NCBI RefSeq assembly: GCF_019285775.1
Contig: NZ_CP079105.1
Location: 1,116,001-1,180,000, forward strand
Source of the DNA: Skermania piniformis
Lineage (GTDB): Bacteria > Actinomycetota > Actinomycetes > Mycobacteriales > Mycobacteriaceae
DNA: 64,000 nt
Direction of reading: 5' to 3'
Shown here: piece after piece, positions 55,720-63,776 of the stretch
Position numbering within the stretch: the stretch's first letter is position 1
Layout of the letters: every line of letters starts with the position of its first letter
The notes under the pieces: generated by a model
What the model was told of the DNA's origin: nothing
The model's input: the letters and a program-made list of their open reading frames with translations, nothing else
Databases searched by the model: none
Program-made: the position numbers and the translations under genes

Positions 55720-56436
55720 ATGGACCCCACGCCACAAGCGCTGCCTCGCGGGTCGACCGCGCCGCGTCAGCAGCTGTCCGAGGATGTCGCGAGCTACGTG
55801 CGCGAACTCATCATCTCGGGGCGCGCGCGAGCGGGTGACTTTCTCCGCACGGAGCCGATCGCGGAGGCGGTCGGCGTCAGCAACACGCCGGTGCGCGAAG
55901 GATTGCTGCTGCTGAGTGGTGAGGGGTTCGTCGAACTCGTTCCGCGCCGGGGCTTCATGGTCTCCGCGTTCAGTCAGCAAGACGTGCGGGACATCTTCTG
56001 GGCGCAGGCGGCGCTCGCCGGCGAACTGGCCGGCCGCGCCGCGAAGAACATCTCCAGCGCTCAGCTCCAGCATCTGACCGAGATCGTCGCCGAACACGCG
56101 CAAGCGGTGTCGGCGGGTAGCGATTCCGACCGGATCGTCCGGCTCGGCCACGAGTTCCACCGGACCATCAACCTTGCCGCGGATTCTCGCCGGCTCGCGA
56201 TGTTGCTGGCGTCGATCGTCAAGCAGCTGCCGAACCGGTTCTACAACGACATCGAGGGCCACGGCGAGGACACTTTGCGCGACCATCCCGCGATCCTGGA
56301 GGCGTTGCGCAAGCGCCGGACGAAGGTGGCGGCCACTTTGATGCGCGACCACATCATGACCGGCGCGGACGATCTGATCGACATGCTGGAGAAGCAGGGC
56401 CTCTGGGCCGAGGAAGAAAAGAAGTCGACAGCTTAG
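55720..56436 (+). CDS. GntR family regulator with FCD domain
   Basis: About 238 aa. The winged helix is SEDVASYVRELIISGRARAGDFLRTEPIAEAVGVSNTPVREGLLLLSGEGFVE in outline: residues 20-73, with the recognition helix at VSNTPVREGL. The FCD effector domain follows, with metal/ligand residues in GHEFHRTINLAA, RDHPAILEAL and MRDHIMTG. Such regulators usually repress acid catabolism genes and release on binding the acid or its CoA ester. ATG 55720 is preferred; ATG 55684 would place the AT-rich site inside the coding region. It lies mid-cluster and is the likely controller. Confidence 0.9.
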   Translation: MDPTPQALPRGSTAPRQQLSEDVASYVRELIISGRARAGDFLRTEPIAEAVGVSNTPVREGLLLLSGEGFVELVPRRGFMVSAFSQQDVRDIFWAQAALAGELAGRAAKNISSAQLQHLTEIVAEHAQAVSAGSDSDRIVRLGHEFHRTINLAADSRRLAMLLASIVKQLPNRFYNDIEGHGEDTLRDHPAILEALRKRRTKVAATLMRDHIMTGADDLIDMLEKQGLWAEEEKKSTA

Positions 56437-56450
56437 CCCGGGATCGAGGA

Positions 56451-57659
56451 TCAGCCGCCGAGTACGCCTCGATCGTGCAAGGCGCTCAGCTCGGCGTCGC
56501 CGAGACCGAGTATGTCGGCAAGAACTTCGTCGGTGTGCTCGCCGAGGTCGGGTGCGACGGCGGGATTGCCGTACCGGCCTCCGTTGCGCAGTGCCGATCG
56601 TGCGCTGATCACCGGCCCGATTCCCGGCTGCTCGACTTCGGTCAGCACGGGCGGTAGCGGTCCGGCCGCGACGTCGTGCAGGGTGCGGTACCCGCTCCAC
56701 AGCACACCTGCCGCGGTGAGTTCACGGTCGACCTCGGACAGCGGGAGTGCGGCGAACCACGGGCGAAGTACTGCGGCGATCACGTCGCGGTGCATGTAGC
56801 GGTCGGAATCGGTCCGGAAATCAGCGTCGAGCGCGCGCTCGAGCGCGGTCAGCACCTTGTCGGTGTTCGTTGCCGTGCGCAGTCCATCCCAGTGTCGCGG
56901 CGTCAGTGCGACGACCATGACCCGTTCGCCGTCGTTCGTCTCGAAGTCGACACCGAAGGTGCCGTAGACGAAGTTGCCGTGCCGGGCGCGATCACCACGC
57001 TCGGCCACCTCGGCGAGCCAGCCCAGATTGGCCAGGCTGGTCAAGGCGACGTCGGCCAACGCGATCCGGACGAGCGAGCCGCTGCCGTTGCGGTGTCGGC
57101 GATGCAGGGCCGCCAGCAGACCGGTCGTCGCGGTCGCGCCGGCGAGCAGGTCCCATGCGGGTAGAACGTGGTTCGCCGGCACCGTCGATTCGGCCGGGCC
57201 GGTGAGGTGCGCGACGCCGACCTCGGCGTTGACGGTGTAGTCGACGCCCGCCCGTCCGTCGGCGTAGCCCTCGATGTGCACCTGGATGATGTCCGCGCGC
57301 CGCTCGCGCAGGTTTTCGTAGGACAGCCACGGCCGGCCGACGTTGTTGTCGACGACGATTCCGGCATCCGGGCCCGGCGCCGTCGCCAGCCCGAGGACGA
57401 GTTCGCGCCCCTCGGGTGAGCGGATGTCGACGGCGACCGATCGCTTGCCCTTGTTCAGCGCCGTCCAGTACAGGCTGCGGCCGGATCGCTGCGAGACCGG
57501 CCAGCGGTTGTAGTCGGCGGCGCCGCCGAGCGGGTCGACCCGAATGACGTCGGCGCCCAGTTGGCCCAATGCCATGCATCCGGACGGGCCCGCGACAAAA
57601 CTGGCGAACTCGAGGATTCGTAGACCGGCGAGTGGTCGGGTGGGATCGTCGATTGCCAA
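56451..57659 (-). CDS. Second family III CoA-transferase (CaiB/BaiF)
   Basis: About 402 aa: PLAGLRILEFASFVAGPSGCMALGQLGADVIRVDPLGG is the usual opening (residues 9-46). VVDNNVGRPWLSYENLR and VDYTVNAEVGVAHLTGP follow, the latter holding the expected Asp position. TTG 57659 is chosen because GAGGA stands 6 bases upstream; the frame also offers GTG 57713. It converges with the GntR gene and diverges from the crotonase gene. The substrate is unknown; two complete transferases suggest two acid intermediates. Confidence 0.87.
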   Translation of the reverse strand: MAIDDPTRPLAGLRILEFASFVAGPSGCMALGQLGADVIRVDPLGGAADYNRWPVSQRSGRSLYWTALNKGKRSVAVDIRSPEGRELVLGLATAPGPDAGIVVDNNVGRPWLSYENLRERRADIIQVHIEGYADGRAGVDYTVNAEVGVAHLTGPAESTVPANHVLPAWDLLAGATATTGLLAALHRRHRNGSGSLVRIALADVALTSLANLGWLAEVAERGDRARHGNFVYGTFGVDFETNDGERVMVVALTPRHWDGLRTATNTDKVLTALERALDADFRTDSDRYMHRDVIAAVLRPWFAALPLSEVDRELTAAGVLWSGYRTLHDVAAGPLPPVLTEVEQPGIGPVISARSALRNGGRYGNPAVAPDLGEHTDEVLADILGLGDAELSALHDRGVLGG

Positions 57660-57733
57660 CGGAGTTCCTCGCGGTAGGTGAGTCGAAGCGGGTGCGGAGT
57701 TCGCCACGCGCACTCGGGTATAACACGTGATAA

Positions 57734-57746
57734 GATATTATATATC
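57734..57746. promoter_or_regulatory. AT-rich near-palindrome, cluster site 3
   Basis: GATATTATATATC is a near-palindrome (arms GATAT/ATATC) with an 11-base AT-only core. It lies 36 bp before the crotonase ATG and 74 bp before the CoA-transferase start on the other strand. The core ATATTATATAT recurs exactly, inverted, at 62736-62746. Confidence 0.6.
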
Positions 57747-57782
57747 ATACAGCAGATCAGCTGAACTACCGAGAGGATCGCG

Positions 57783-58577
57783 ATGGGCCGCTACGCGCGC
57801 TTCGACCAGCTTCGGCTCGACGGACCGGACGAGGCGGGCGTCGTCGAGCTGGTGTTCGACGGGCCGAATCTGAATGCCGTCGGCGAAGGCGCGCACGCCC
57901 AGCTGCCGGAGGTCTGGCGCGAGTTCGACGCCGACCCCGGGGTGAAGGCGGTACTGATCCGCGGGGAGGGTAAGGGCTTCTCGGCCGGCGGCTCGTTCGA
58001 CATCGTCGAGAAGCTCAGCAACGACCATGCATACCGCGCACAGGTGATGCGCGAGGCGCGCGACCTGGTCTACAACGTCCTCGACTGCTCGAAGCCGATC
58101 GTCTCGGCCATCCATGGCCCTGCCGTGGGAGCGGGCCTGGTGGCCGGGGTGCTCGCCGACGTTTCGGTCGTGACCAGGACCGCGAAGATCATCGACGGCC
58201 ACACCCGGCTCGGTGTCGCGGCCGGGGATCACGCGGCGATCTGCTGGCCCCTGTTGTGCGGAATGGCAAAGGCCAAGTATTACCTGATGACCTGCCGTCC
58301 GTTGACCGGTGCGGAGGCCGAGCGGATCGGCCTGGTGTCGCTGTGCGTCGACGAGGACGAGGACTTGCTGCCCGCTGCGCGCGGCGTTGCGCACGAGTTG
58401 GCGGCCGGCGCGCCCACGGCTATCCGCTGGACCAAGCAGTCGCTGAACGGCTGGTACCGCCAGGTGGCCGGGTCGATCTTCGACGCGTCGTTGGCGCTGG
58501 AGTTCTTCGGATTCGGCGGGCCCGAGGTCAAGGAAGGCCTCGCTTCGCACCGCGAACGTCGGGCGCCGCAGTTCTGA
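57783..58577 (+). CDS. Enoyl-CoA hydratase/isomerase (crotonase family)
   Basis: A 264-aa crotonase. The oxyanion-hole segments are [12 protein letters not shown] and [19 protein letters not shown]. The two catalytic Glu of classical enoyl-CoA hydratases are not both in their usual places ([14 protein letters not shown] here), so it may be an isomerase or hydrolase variant. GAGAGGATCGCG precedes the ATG; the same 12 bases precede the acyl-CoA synthetase start. It ends one base before the convergent MaoC-like gene. Confidence 0.88.
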   Translation: MGRYARFDQLRLDGPDEAGVVELVFDGPNLNAVGEGAHAQLPEVWREFDADPGVKAVLIRGEGKGFSAGGSFDIVEKLSNDHAYRAQVMREARDLVYNVLDCSKPIVSAIHGPAVGAGLVAGVLADVSVVTRTAKIIDGHTRLGVAAGDHAAICWPLLCGMAKAKYYLMTCRPLTGAEAERIGLVSLCVDEDEDLLPAARGVAHELAAGAPTAIRWTKQSLNGWYRQVAGSIFDASLALEFFGFGGPEVKEGLASHRERRAPQF

Positions 58578-58578
58578 C

Positions 58579-59031
58579 TCAGGCGACCACGACCAGCGTC
58601 TCGGCGACACAGGCGGGTTTGGCCGCGCCGTCGACCGCGACGACGTAACGGACGGTGACCGTGCAGCTCGCAGCGCCGTCGGCCACATCGGTGACGGTGG
58701 CGGTCGCTCGCAGGGCGGACCCGACCGGAACCGGCGCAGGAAACCGAATCTTGTTGGCTCCATAGTTGATCCGCGCAACTCCGAAGTCGAGCGCGAACAA
58801 CTGCTGGGCGAACTGGGGGATCAGGGAAAGGGTGAGGTAGCCGTGCGCGATCGTTGCGCCGTAGGGGCCGGCCGCGGCTCGTTCGGGATCGACGTGGATC
58901 CACTGGTGATCGCCGGTGGCGTCGGCGAACGCGTCGATGCGGGCCTGGTCGACGACGAGCGGCTCGGAGGGACCGAGTTCCTCGCCGACTGCGGCTTTCA
59001 CCTCGTCTATGGATGTGAAGGTTCGAGTCAT
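58579..59031 (-). CDS. MaoC-like (R)-specific enoyl-CoA hydratase
   Basis: A 150-aa single hot-dog protein. The hydratase motif is intact: FADATGDHQWIHVDPERAA (Asp/His pair), followed by YGATIAHGYLTLSLIPQF and INYGANKIRFPAPVPVG. It resembles the NodN/MaoC hydratases found beside acyl-CoA dehydrogenases in Mycobacteriales. ATG 59031 has AAAGGG upstream and starts 2 bp after the thiolase stop, so it closes a leftward four-gene unit. Confidence 0.9.
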   Translation of the reverse strand: MTRTFTSIDEVKAAVGEELGPSEPLVVDQARIDAFADATGDHQWIHVDPERAAAGPYGATIAHGYLTLSLIPQFAQQLFALDFGVARINYGANKIRFPAPVPVGSALRATATVTDVADGAASCTVTVRYVVAVDGAAKPACVAETLVVVA

Positions 59032-59033
59032 CG

Positions 59034-60258
59034 CTATGCCCTTTCGACCATGGCGGCCAGGCCTTGGCCACCGCCGATACACATCGTAGCCAGTCCTTTT
59101 CGCCCGTCGCACCGCTTCAGTTCGTGCAGCAGTGTGGTGACCATGCGCATGCCGGTCGCGCCGATCGGGTGGCCGAGCGAGATCCCGGATCCGTTGACGT
59201 TGAGCCGATCGTGATCCGCCCAGTCCCAGCCGGCGAGGACTGCGAGAACCTGCACGGCGAACGCCTCGTTGAGTTCGACGAGGTCGAGGCTGTCCAGCAG
59301 GCCCCGAGTGTCGATGCCGGAACGGGCGGCAAGCTTGGCCACGGCGGGCACCGGGCCGATCCCCATCCGGGACGGGTCGCATCCGGCAGCCGCCCAGCCG
59401 GTGAGATATCCGAGTGGTTCGAGCCCGAGTTCGTCGAGCATGTCCTCCGCGACGACAAGACACGCTGTGGCCGCGTCGTTCTGCTGGCTCGCGTTGCCGG
59501 CGGTGACCGTTCCGCCGGGGGTGAGGGTCCGCAACTTCGACAGCGACTCGACAGTGGAATCCGGCCGTACGCCCTCGTCGGCCGCGAAGACCACCGGATC
59601 ACCCTTGTGTTGTGGCACCGGTACCGGCACGACCTCGTCGGTGAAACGGCCATCTTTCCATGCAGCAGTTGCGCGTTGGTGGCTGCGCGCAGCGTAGGCA
59701 TCCGCGTCTGCCCGCGTGATTCGGTAGTCCTGCGCGAGATTTTCGGCGGTCTCGATCATTCCGGAGATGCGGCCGAACCTGGATTCCGGCTGGGATCGCT
59801 CGCGGCCGCGGTCGAGGCGGTCGTACAACTGGGTGTTGCCCGCGCGCACACCCCAGCGGGTCGCGGTCGAGTAGTACTCGATGCGGCTCATCGACTCCAC
59901 GCCGCCGGCGAGTACGGCATCGGCCGAGCCGGTCTGCACCATCATCGCGGCGGTCGCCAGTGCCTGCAGGCCGCCGCCGCAGCGGCGGTCGAGCTGCATG
60001 CCGGGAACGGTGATCGGCAGTCCGGCGTGCAGTGCGACCCAGCGACCCACGCAGGGCACTTCGGAGTTGGCATACGACTGGGCGAAGACGACGTCGTCGA
60101 TACGCTCGGGGTCGACACCGGAACGGGTGACGACCTCGCCGACCACGGTCGCGGCGAGATCCTCGACCGGCAGGTCGCGCAGCGCGCCGCCGAATGTGCC
60201 GACCGGCGTACGGGTCGGGGCGACGATCGCGGCGCAGGGTCGGTGGTGAGCTGCTCAT
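59034..60258 (-). CDS. Acetyl-CoA acetyltransferase (thiolase), apparent N-terminal frameshift
   Basis: The body is a thiolase: Cys in QLDRRCGGGLQAL, NEAFAVQ, GHPIGATGMR and CIGGGQGLA. The family's first segment, AAIVAPTRTPVGTFGGALRD, is present upstream in the same frame (about 60234-60172), but this frame meets TGA at 60257-60255 with no ATG, GTG or TTG between. An ATG at 60258 with the right spacing from the dehydrogenase stop is in another frame (MSSSPPT). One extra base near 60237 would explain this. The longest in-frame product would start at GTG 60146 and lack the first strand and its loop. Confidence 0.75.
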
Positions 60259-60272
60259 GGGTCCGTTCCGGG

Positions 60273-61421
60273 TCAGCTCTTGTTGCGGGCAATGAGTTGC
60301 GCCGCAATGACGTTGCGCTGGATTTCGTTGGTGCCTTCGCCGACGATCATCAGCGGGGCGTCGCGGAAGTAGCGTTCGACGTCGTATTCCTTGGAGTAGC
60401 CGTAGCCGCCGTGGACGCGGATCGCGTCGAGGGCGATCTGCATCGCGGTTTCGGAGGCGAACAGTTTGGCCATCCCGGCTTCCATGTCGGCGCGTTCGCC
60501 GGCGTCGAGCTTCTCGGCGGCGTCGAGGGTGAGCAGCCGGGCCGCGCGTTGCTTGGTCGCCATGTCGGCGAGCAGGTTGCCGACCGACTGATGCTTCCAG
60601 ATGGGTTTGCCGAACGATTCGCGTTCCTGGGCGTACTTGACCGCGTCGTTCAGTGCGGCCTGGCCGACGCCGAGCGCGCGGGAGGCGACCTGGATGCGGC
60701 CCACCTCGAGCCCGCGCATCATGTGCGCCCAGCCGTTGTCGGGGGTGCCGCCGAGGATTGCGTCGTCGCCGACCCGGCGCCCGTCGAACACGAGCTCGCA
60801 CGCCTCGACGCCACGGTAGCCGAGTTTCGGCAGCTTCTTCGAGATCGTCAGTCCGTCGCCGGGTTCCACGAGGATCACGCTCATGCCCCGGTGTGACGGG
60901 GTCGCGTCCCGGTCGGTGATGCAGAGCAGGCCGAACAGCCCGGAGTGTGCGGCGTTGGAGATCCACGTTTTCGAGCCCCTGATCACCCACTCGTCACCGT
61001 CTCGGGTGGCGACCGTGCGCATCGCCTGCAGATCACTGCCGCCCGCGGGTTCGGTGAGCGCCATGGTGGCGCGGATGCTGCCGTCGGCCATCGCGGGCAG
61101 GTATTTCGCCTTCTGCTCGTCGGTGCCGAAGGTTTTGATCAGGTAGGTGATGACGGAGTGGCCGCCGGTCGCGCCGGCCAGGCTCATCCAGCCGCGGGCG
61201 AGTTCCTCGGTAACCCGGGCGAAGCAGGCGGTGCTGACATCGACGCCGCCGTACTCGGCGGGTACGAGCATCCCGAAGAAGCCCAATTTCTTCATCTCGT
61301 CGATGAATTCGGCCGGATAGACGTCGTCGGCCTCGAACTCGCGCACCCGCGGACGGACCCGTTCGTCGACGAACTCGGCCACCAGAGCGACCATCTGCTC
61401 CTCGTCGTCGGACAGTGTCAT
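60273..61421 (-). CDS. Acyl-CoA dehydrogenase (2 of 3 in cluster)
   Basis: A 382-aa flavoprotein: FFGMLVPAEYGGVDVS, ATMALTEPAGGSDLQAM, WVIRGSKTWISNA and the C-terminal VGEGTNEIQRNVIA with the catalytic Glu. RVHGGYGYSKEYDVERYFRD is typical of short/branched-chain dehydrogenases. It overlaps the upstream dehydrogenase by four bases (ATGA) and is followed 14 bp later by the thiolase ATG. Confidence 0.94.
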   Translation of the reverse strand: MTLSDDEEQMVALVAEFVDERVRPRVREFEADDVYPAEFIDEMKKLGFFGMLVPAEYGGVDVSTACFARVTEELARGWMSLAGATGGHSVITYLIKTFGTDEQKAKYLPAMADGSIRATMALTEPAGGSDLQAMRTVATRDGDEWVIRGSKTWISNAAHSGLFGLLCITDRDATPSHRGMSVILVEPGDGLTISKKLPKLGYRGVEACELVFDGRRVGDDAILGGTPDNGWAHMMRGLEVGRIQVASRALGVGQAALNDAVKYAQERESFGKPIWKHQSVGNLLADMATKQRAARLLTLDAAEKLDAGERADMEAGMAKLFASETAMQIALDAIRVHGGYGYSKEYDVERYFRDAPLMIVGEGTNEIQRNVIAAQLIARNKS

Positions 61422-62584
61422 TTCTTTCCCCTCTTGGCTGCTCGGACGAGTCCGCCGCCGATGATGAGTCGCTGGATTTCGCTGGTGCCTTCGTAGAGGC
61501 GCAGCAGTCGCACGTCGCGGTAGATCCGTTCGGCCGGCACTTCGCGCATGTAGCCGGAACCGCCGTGCACCTGGACGGCGAGGTCGGCGACCTGCGCGGC
61601 CATCTCGGTGCAGTACAGCTTCGCAGCGGACGGTCCGATCCGGCGGTCCTCGCCCGAGACGTAGCGGCGCGCGGTCTCTCGAACCAGTGCGCGACCGGCC
61701 AGCACGCCGGTCTGCTGGTCGGCGAGCATCGCCTGCACGAGCTGGAAATCGCCGATCGGCGTGCCGCCCTGCGTCGCCGTCGCGGCGTAGGCGACCGACT
61801 CGTCGAGCGCGCGCTGGGCGGTGCCGACCGCGAGCGCGGCGATGTGCACGCGTCCCCGCGCCAACGACGTCATCGCGGCGCGGTACCCGGTCTCCTCGTC
61901 ACCGCCGACCAACGCCGAATTCGGCACGCGTACATCGGAGAACGTGACGTCGGCGGTCCAGGCGCCTTCCTGGCCCATCTTCTTGTCCTTCGTGCCGACT
62001 TCGACACCGGGCGTATCGGCAGGTACGAGGAACACTGCGATCCCGGTGCCGGACTCGTCGGCGGAGCGGGTACGTGCGAACGTCACGAACAGGCCGGCGA
62101 TCGGGGCGTTGGTGATGAAGCACTTCTGCCCGTTGATCACCCAGTCGTCACCCTCGCGAACTGCCTTGGTGCGCAAGCCCGCCGGGTTGGAGCCGGCGCC
62201 GGGCTCGGTGAGTGCGAACGAGGCGACGACATCGCCGGAGGCAATGCGCTCGAGCCACTGCGACTTCTGCTCGTCGGTGCCGAAGTTGACCAGCACCTGG
62301 CCGGCGATACCGTTGTTGGTACCGAACATCGAGCGCAGCGCGAGCGAGGTGTAGCCGAACTCGAGCGCGAGCTCCACATCCTGGGTGAGGTCCAGACCCA
62401 GGCCGCCCCACTCCTGCGGGATGGCGTACCCGAACAGACCCATCTCCGCCGCCTGCTTGCGCAGGTCGTCGGGAATCGTGTCGGTATCCATGATCTCCTG
62501 CTCACGCGGGACGACCTTGGTCCGGATGAAATCGTGCACCAGCTCCCGAATCTGCTCGAAGTCCTCTGGGGTCACTGCCGCCAT
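61418..62584 (-). CDS. Acyl-CoA dehydrogenase (3 of 3 in cluster)
   Basis: A 388-aa dehydrogenase of the FadE type: FGYAIPQEWGGLGLDL, ASFALTEPGAGSNPAGL, WVINGQKCFITNAP and LYEGTSEIQRLIIGG with the catalytic Glu. The frame is open to 62713, but ATG 62584 has GGGAG upstream and gives the family N-terminus (TPEDFEQIRELVHDFI). It heads the leftward unit dehydrogenase-dehydrogenase-thiolase-MaoC. Two dehydrogenases in tandem could form a heteromer, as some FadE pairs in sterol side-chain degradation do. Confidence 0.94.
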   Translation of the reverse strand: MAAVTPEDFEQIRELVHDFIRTKVVPREQEIMDTDTIPDDLRKQAAEMGLFGYAIPQEWGGLGLDLTQDVELALEFGYTSLALRSMFGTNNGIAGQVLVNFGTDEQKSQWLERIASGDVVASFALTEPGAGSNPAGLRTKAVREGDDWVINGQKCFITNAPIAGLFVTFARTRSADESGTGIAVFLVPADTPGVEVGTKDKKMGQEGAWTADVTFSDVRVPNSALVGGDEETGYRAAMTSLARGRVHIAALAVGTAQRALDESVAYAATATQGGTPIGDFQLVQAMLADQQTGVLAGRALVRETARRYVSGEDRRIGPSAAKLYCTEMAAQVADLAVQVHGGSGYMREVPAERIYRDVRLLRLYEGTSEIQRLIIGGGLVRAAKRGKK

Positions 62585-62615
62585 CTGGTCGCTCCCGGTT
62601 GAGATGGGCTGGTAG

Positions 62616-62630
62616 AAAAATATAATATCA
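62616..62630. promoter_or_regulatory. AT-only run, cluster site 4
   Basis: AAAAATATAATAT (62616-62628) then CA. It lies 32 bp before the dehydrogenase start on the minus strand. It shares ATATAATAT with site 5 and, inverted, with site 3. Confidence 0.55.
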
Positions 62631-62731
62631 TAGACGGGGATCGGCAACCGTGGCGAAGCATCCAGGTGCGGAGTCCTCCGGCCGAGCCTCGGGGCAAGCG
62701 GGTTCTGAGGCACACCCGCTTGCTGATGGCG

Positions 62732-62747
62732 TTAAATATATAATATT
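62732..62747. promoter_or_regulatory. AT-only run, cluster site 5
   Basis: TTAAATATATAATATT, 16 bases without G or C, 29 bp before the lyase ATG at 62777. It contains TATAAT (62739-62744), so it may be or overlap the -10 box. It also contains the exact inverse of the site 3 core. Confidence 0.55.
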
Positions 62748-62776
62748 CTTTGAGCACCTATCCAGGAGGATGTCCG

Positions 62777-63667
62777 ATGAAGCCGTACCGTTCCATGCTG
62801 TTCGTCCCCGGTCACAAGCCGAGCTGGGCGGACAAGGCTCTCGCCTCCGGCGCCGACGCGGTGATCCTCGACCTCGAGGACTCGGTCCCGGTCGCCGACA
62901 AGGCCGACGCCCGCAAGACGGTCGCGGAAACGATCGGCCGGCTCGGCGGTGACGACGTGCGGGCCGACCTCTGGGTGCGCCCGAACAGCTCGGTGACCGG
63001 CCTGCTCGGTGGTGACCTCGAAGCGGTCGTGCAGCCGGGGCTGGTCGGGCTGTTCTTGCCGAAGGTCTTCACCGCCGAGGAGATCGTCCGTATCGACGCG
63101 GTCGTCTCGCACATCGAGTCGCGAGAAGGTTTGACGGAGAACTCTATCGGCATCATCGTCAGCTACGAGACGGCCGTCTCGATGGCGCACTGCGAGGAGA
63201 TCGCCGCAGCGAGTCCGCGTGTCGTCAGCCTGCTCGGTGCCACCGGACCCAGCGCCGACGTCGGCCGCGAGCTCGGCTTCGAGTTCACCCCACAGGGCCT
63301 GGAGACGCTGTACCTGCGCAGCCGGATCATCCTCGCCGCACGCGCGGCCGACCTGCACCATCCACTGGCGGGTGTCTGGCAGGACCTCGCGGATCGCGAC
63401 GGGTGCCGCCGCTTCGCGGAGGACAACCGCGGACTCGGCTACCGCGGGCTGGTGTGCATCCACCCCTCACACGTCGCCATCGCCAACGACGTGTTCACGC
63501 CGGAACCGGAGAAGGTGGCGTTCTACCGTCGGATGATCGAGGCATTCCGCCACGCAGAGGCAGCAGGCAGCGCCGCTGTCGACTTCGAGGGCCAACACAT
63601 CGACATCGCGCACGTCAAGACTGCCGAAGGCGTTATAGCGCTGGCCGAGTCGCTCGAATCGGCGTGA
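62777..63667 (+). CDS. CitE-like CoA-ester lyase (HpcH/HpaI family)
   Basis: A 296-aa TIM-barrel lyase. It opens SMLFVPGHKPSWADKALASGADAVILDLEDSVP, with the Mg-binding acidic residues in DLED. Other family segments are LWVRPNSS, LFLPKVFTAEEI, IVSYETA and GYRGLVCIHPSHVAIAN. Members cleave citramalyl-, malyl-, methylmalyl- or other 3-hydroxyacyl-CoAs. ATG 62777 has AGGAGGA 6 bases upstream; a TTG at 62750 in frame is rejected because it precedes that site. It may complete the cluster's pathway by cutting the carbon chain. Confidence 0.9.
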   Translation: MKPYRSMLFVPGHKPSWADKALASGADAVILDLEDSVPVADKADARKTVAETIGRLGGDDVRADLWVRPNSSVTGLLGGDLEAVVQPGLVGLFLPKVFTAEEIVRIDAVVSHIESREGLTENSIGIIVSYETAVSMAHCEEIAAASPRVVSLLGATGPSADVGRELGFEFTPQGLETLYLRSRIILAARAADLHHPLAGVWQDLADRDGCRRFAEDNRGLGYRGLVCIHPSHVAIANDVFTPEPEKVAFYRRMIEAFRHAEAAGSAAVDFEGQHIDIAHVKTAEGVIALAESLESA

Positions 63668-63776
63668 CGCGACCATAGCCGCTCGTCGACGCCGATGCCG
63701 GGCTGCCTGCCGCCGAACCGCACATCGAGCACCGGTCCTCGCCGGCGGTGACGATCCGGCTGCGGGTTCGTCGGTG

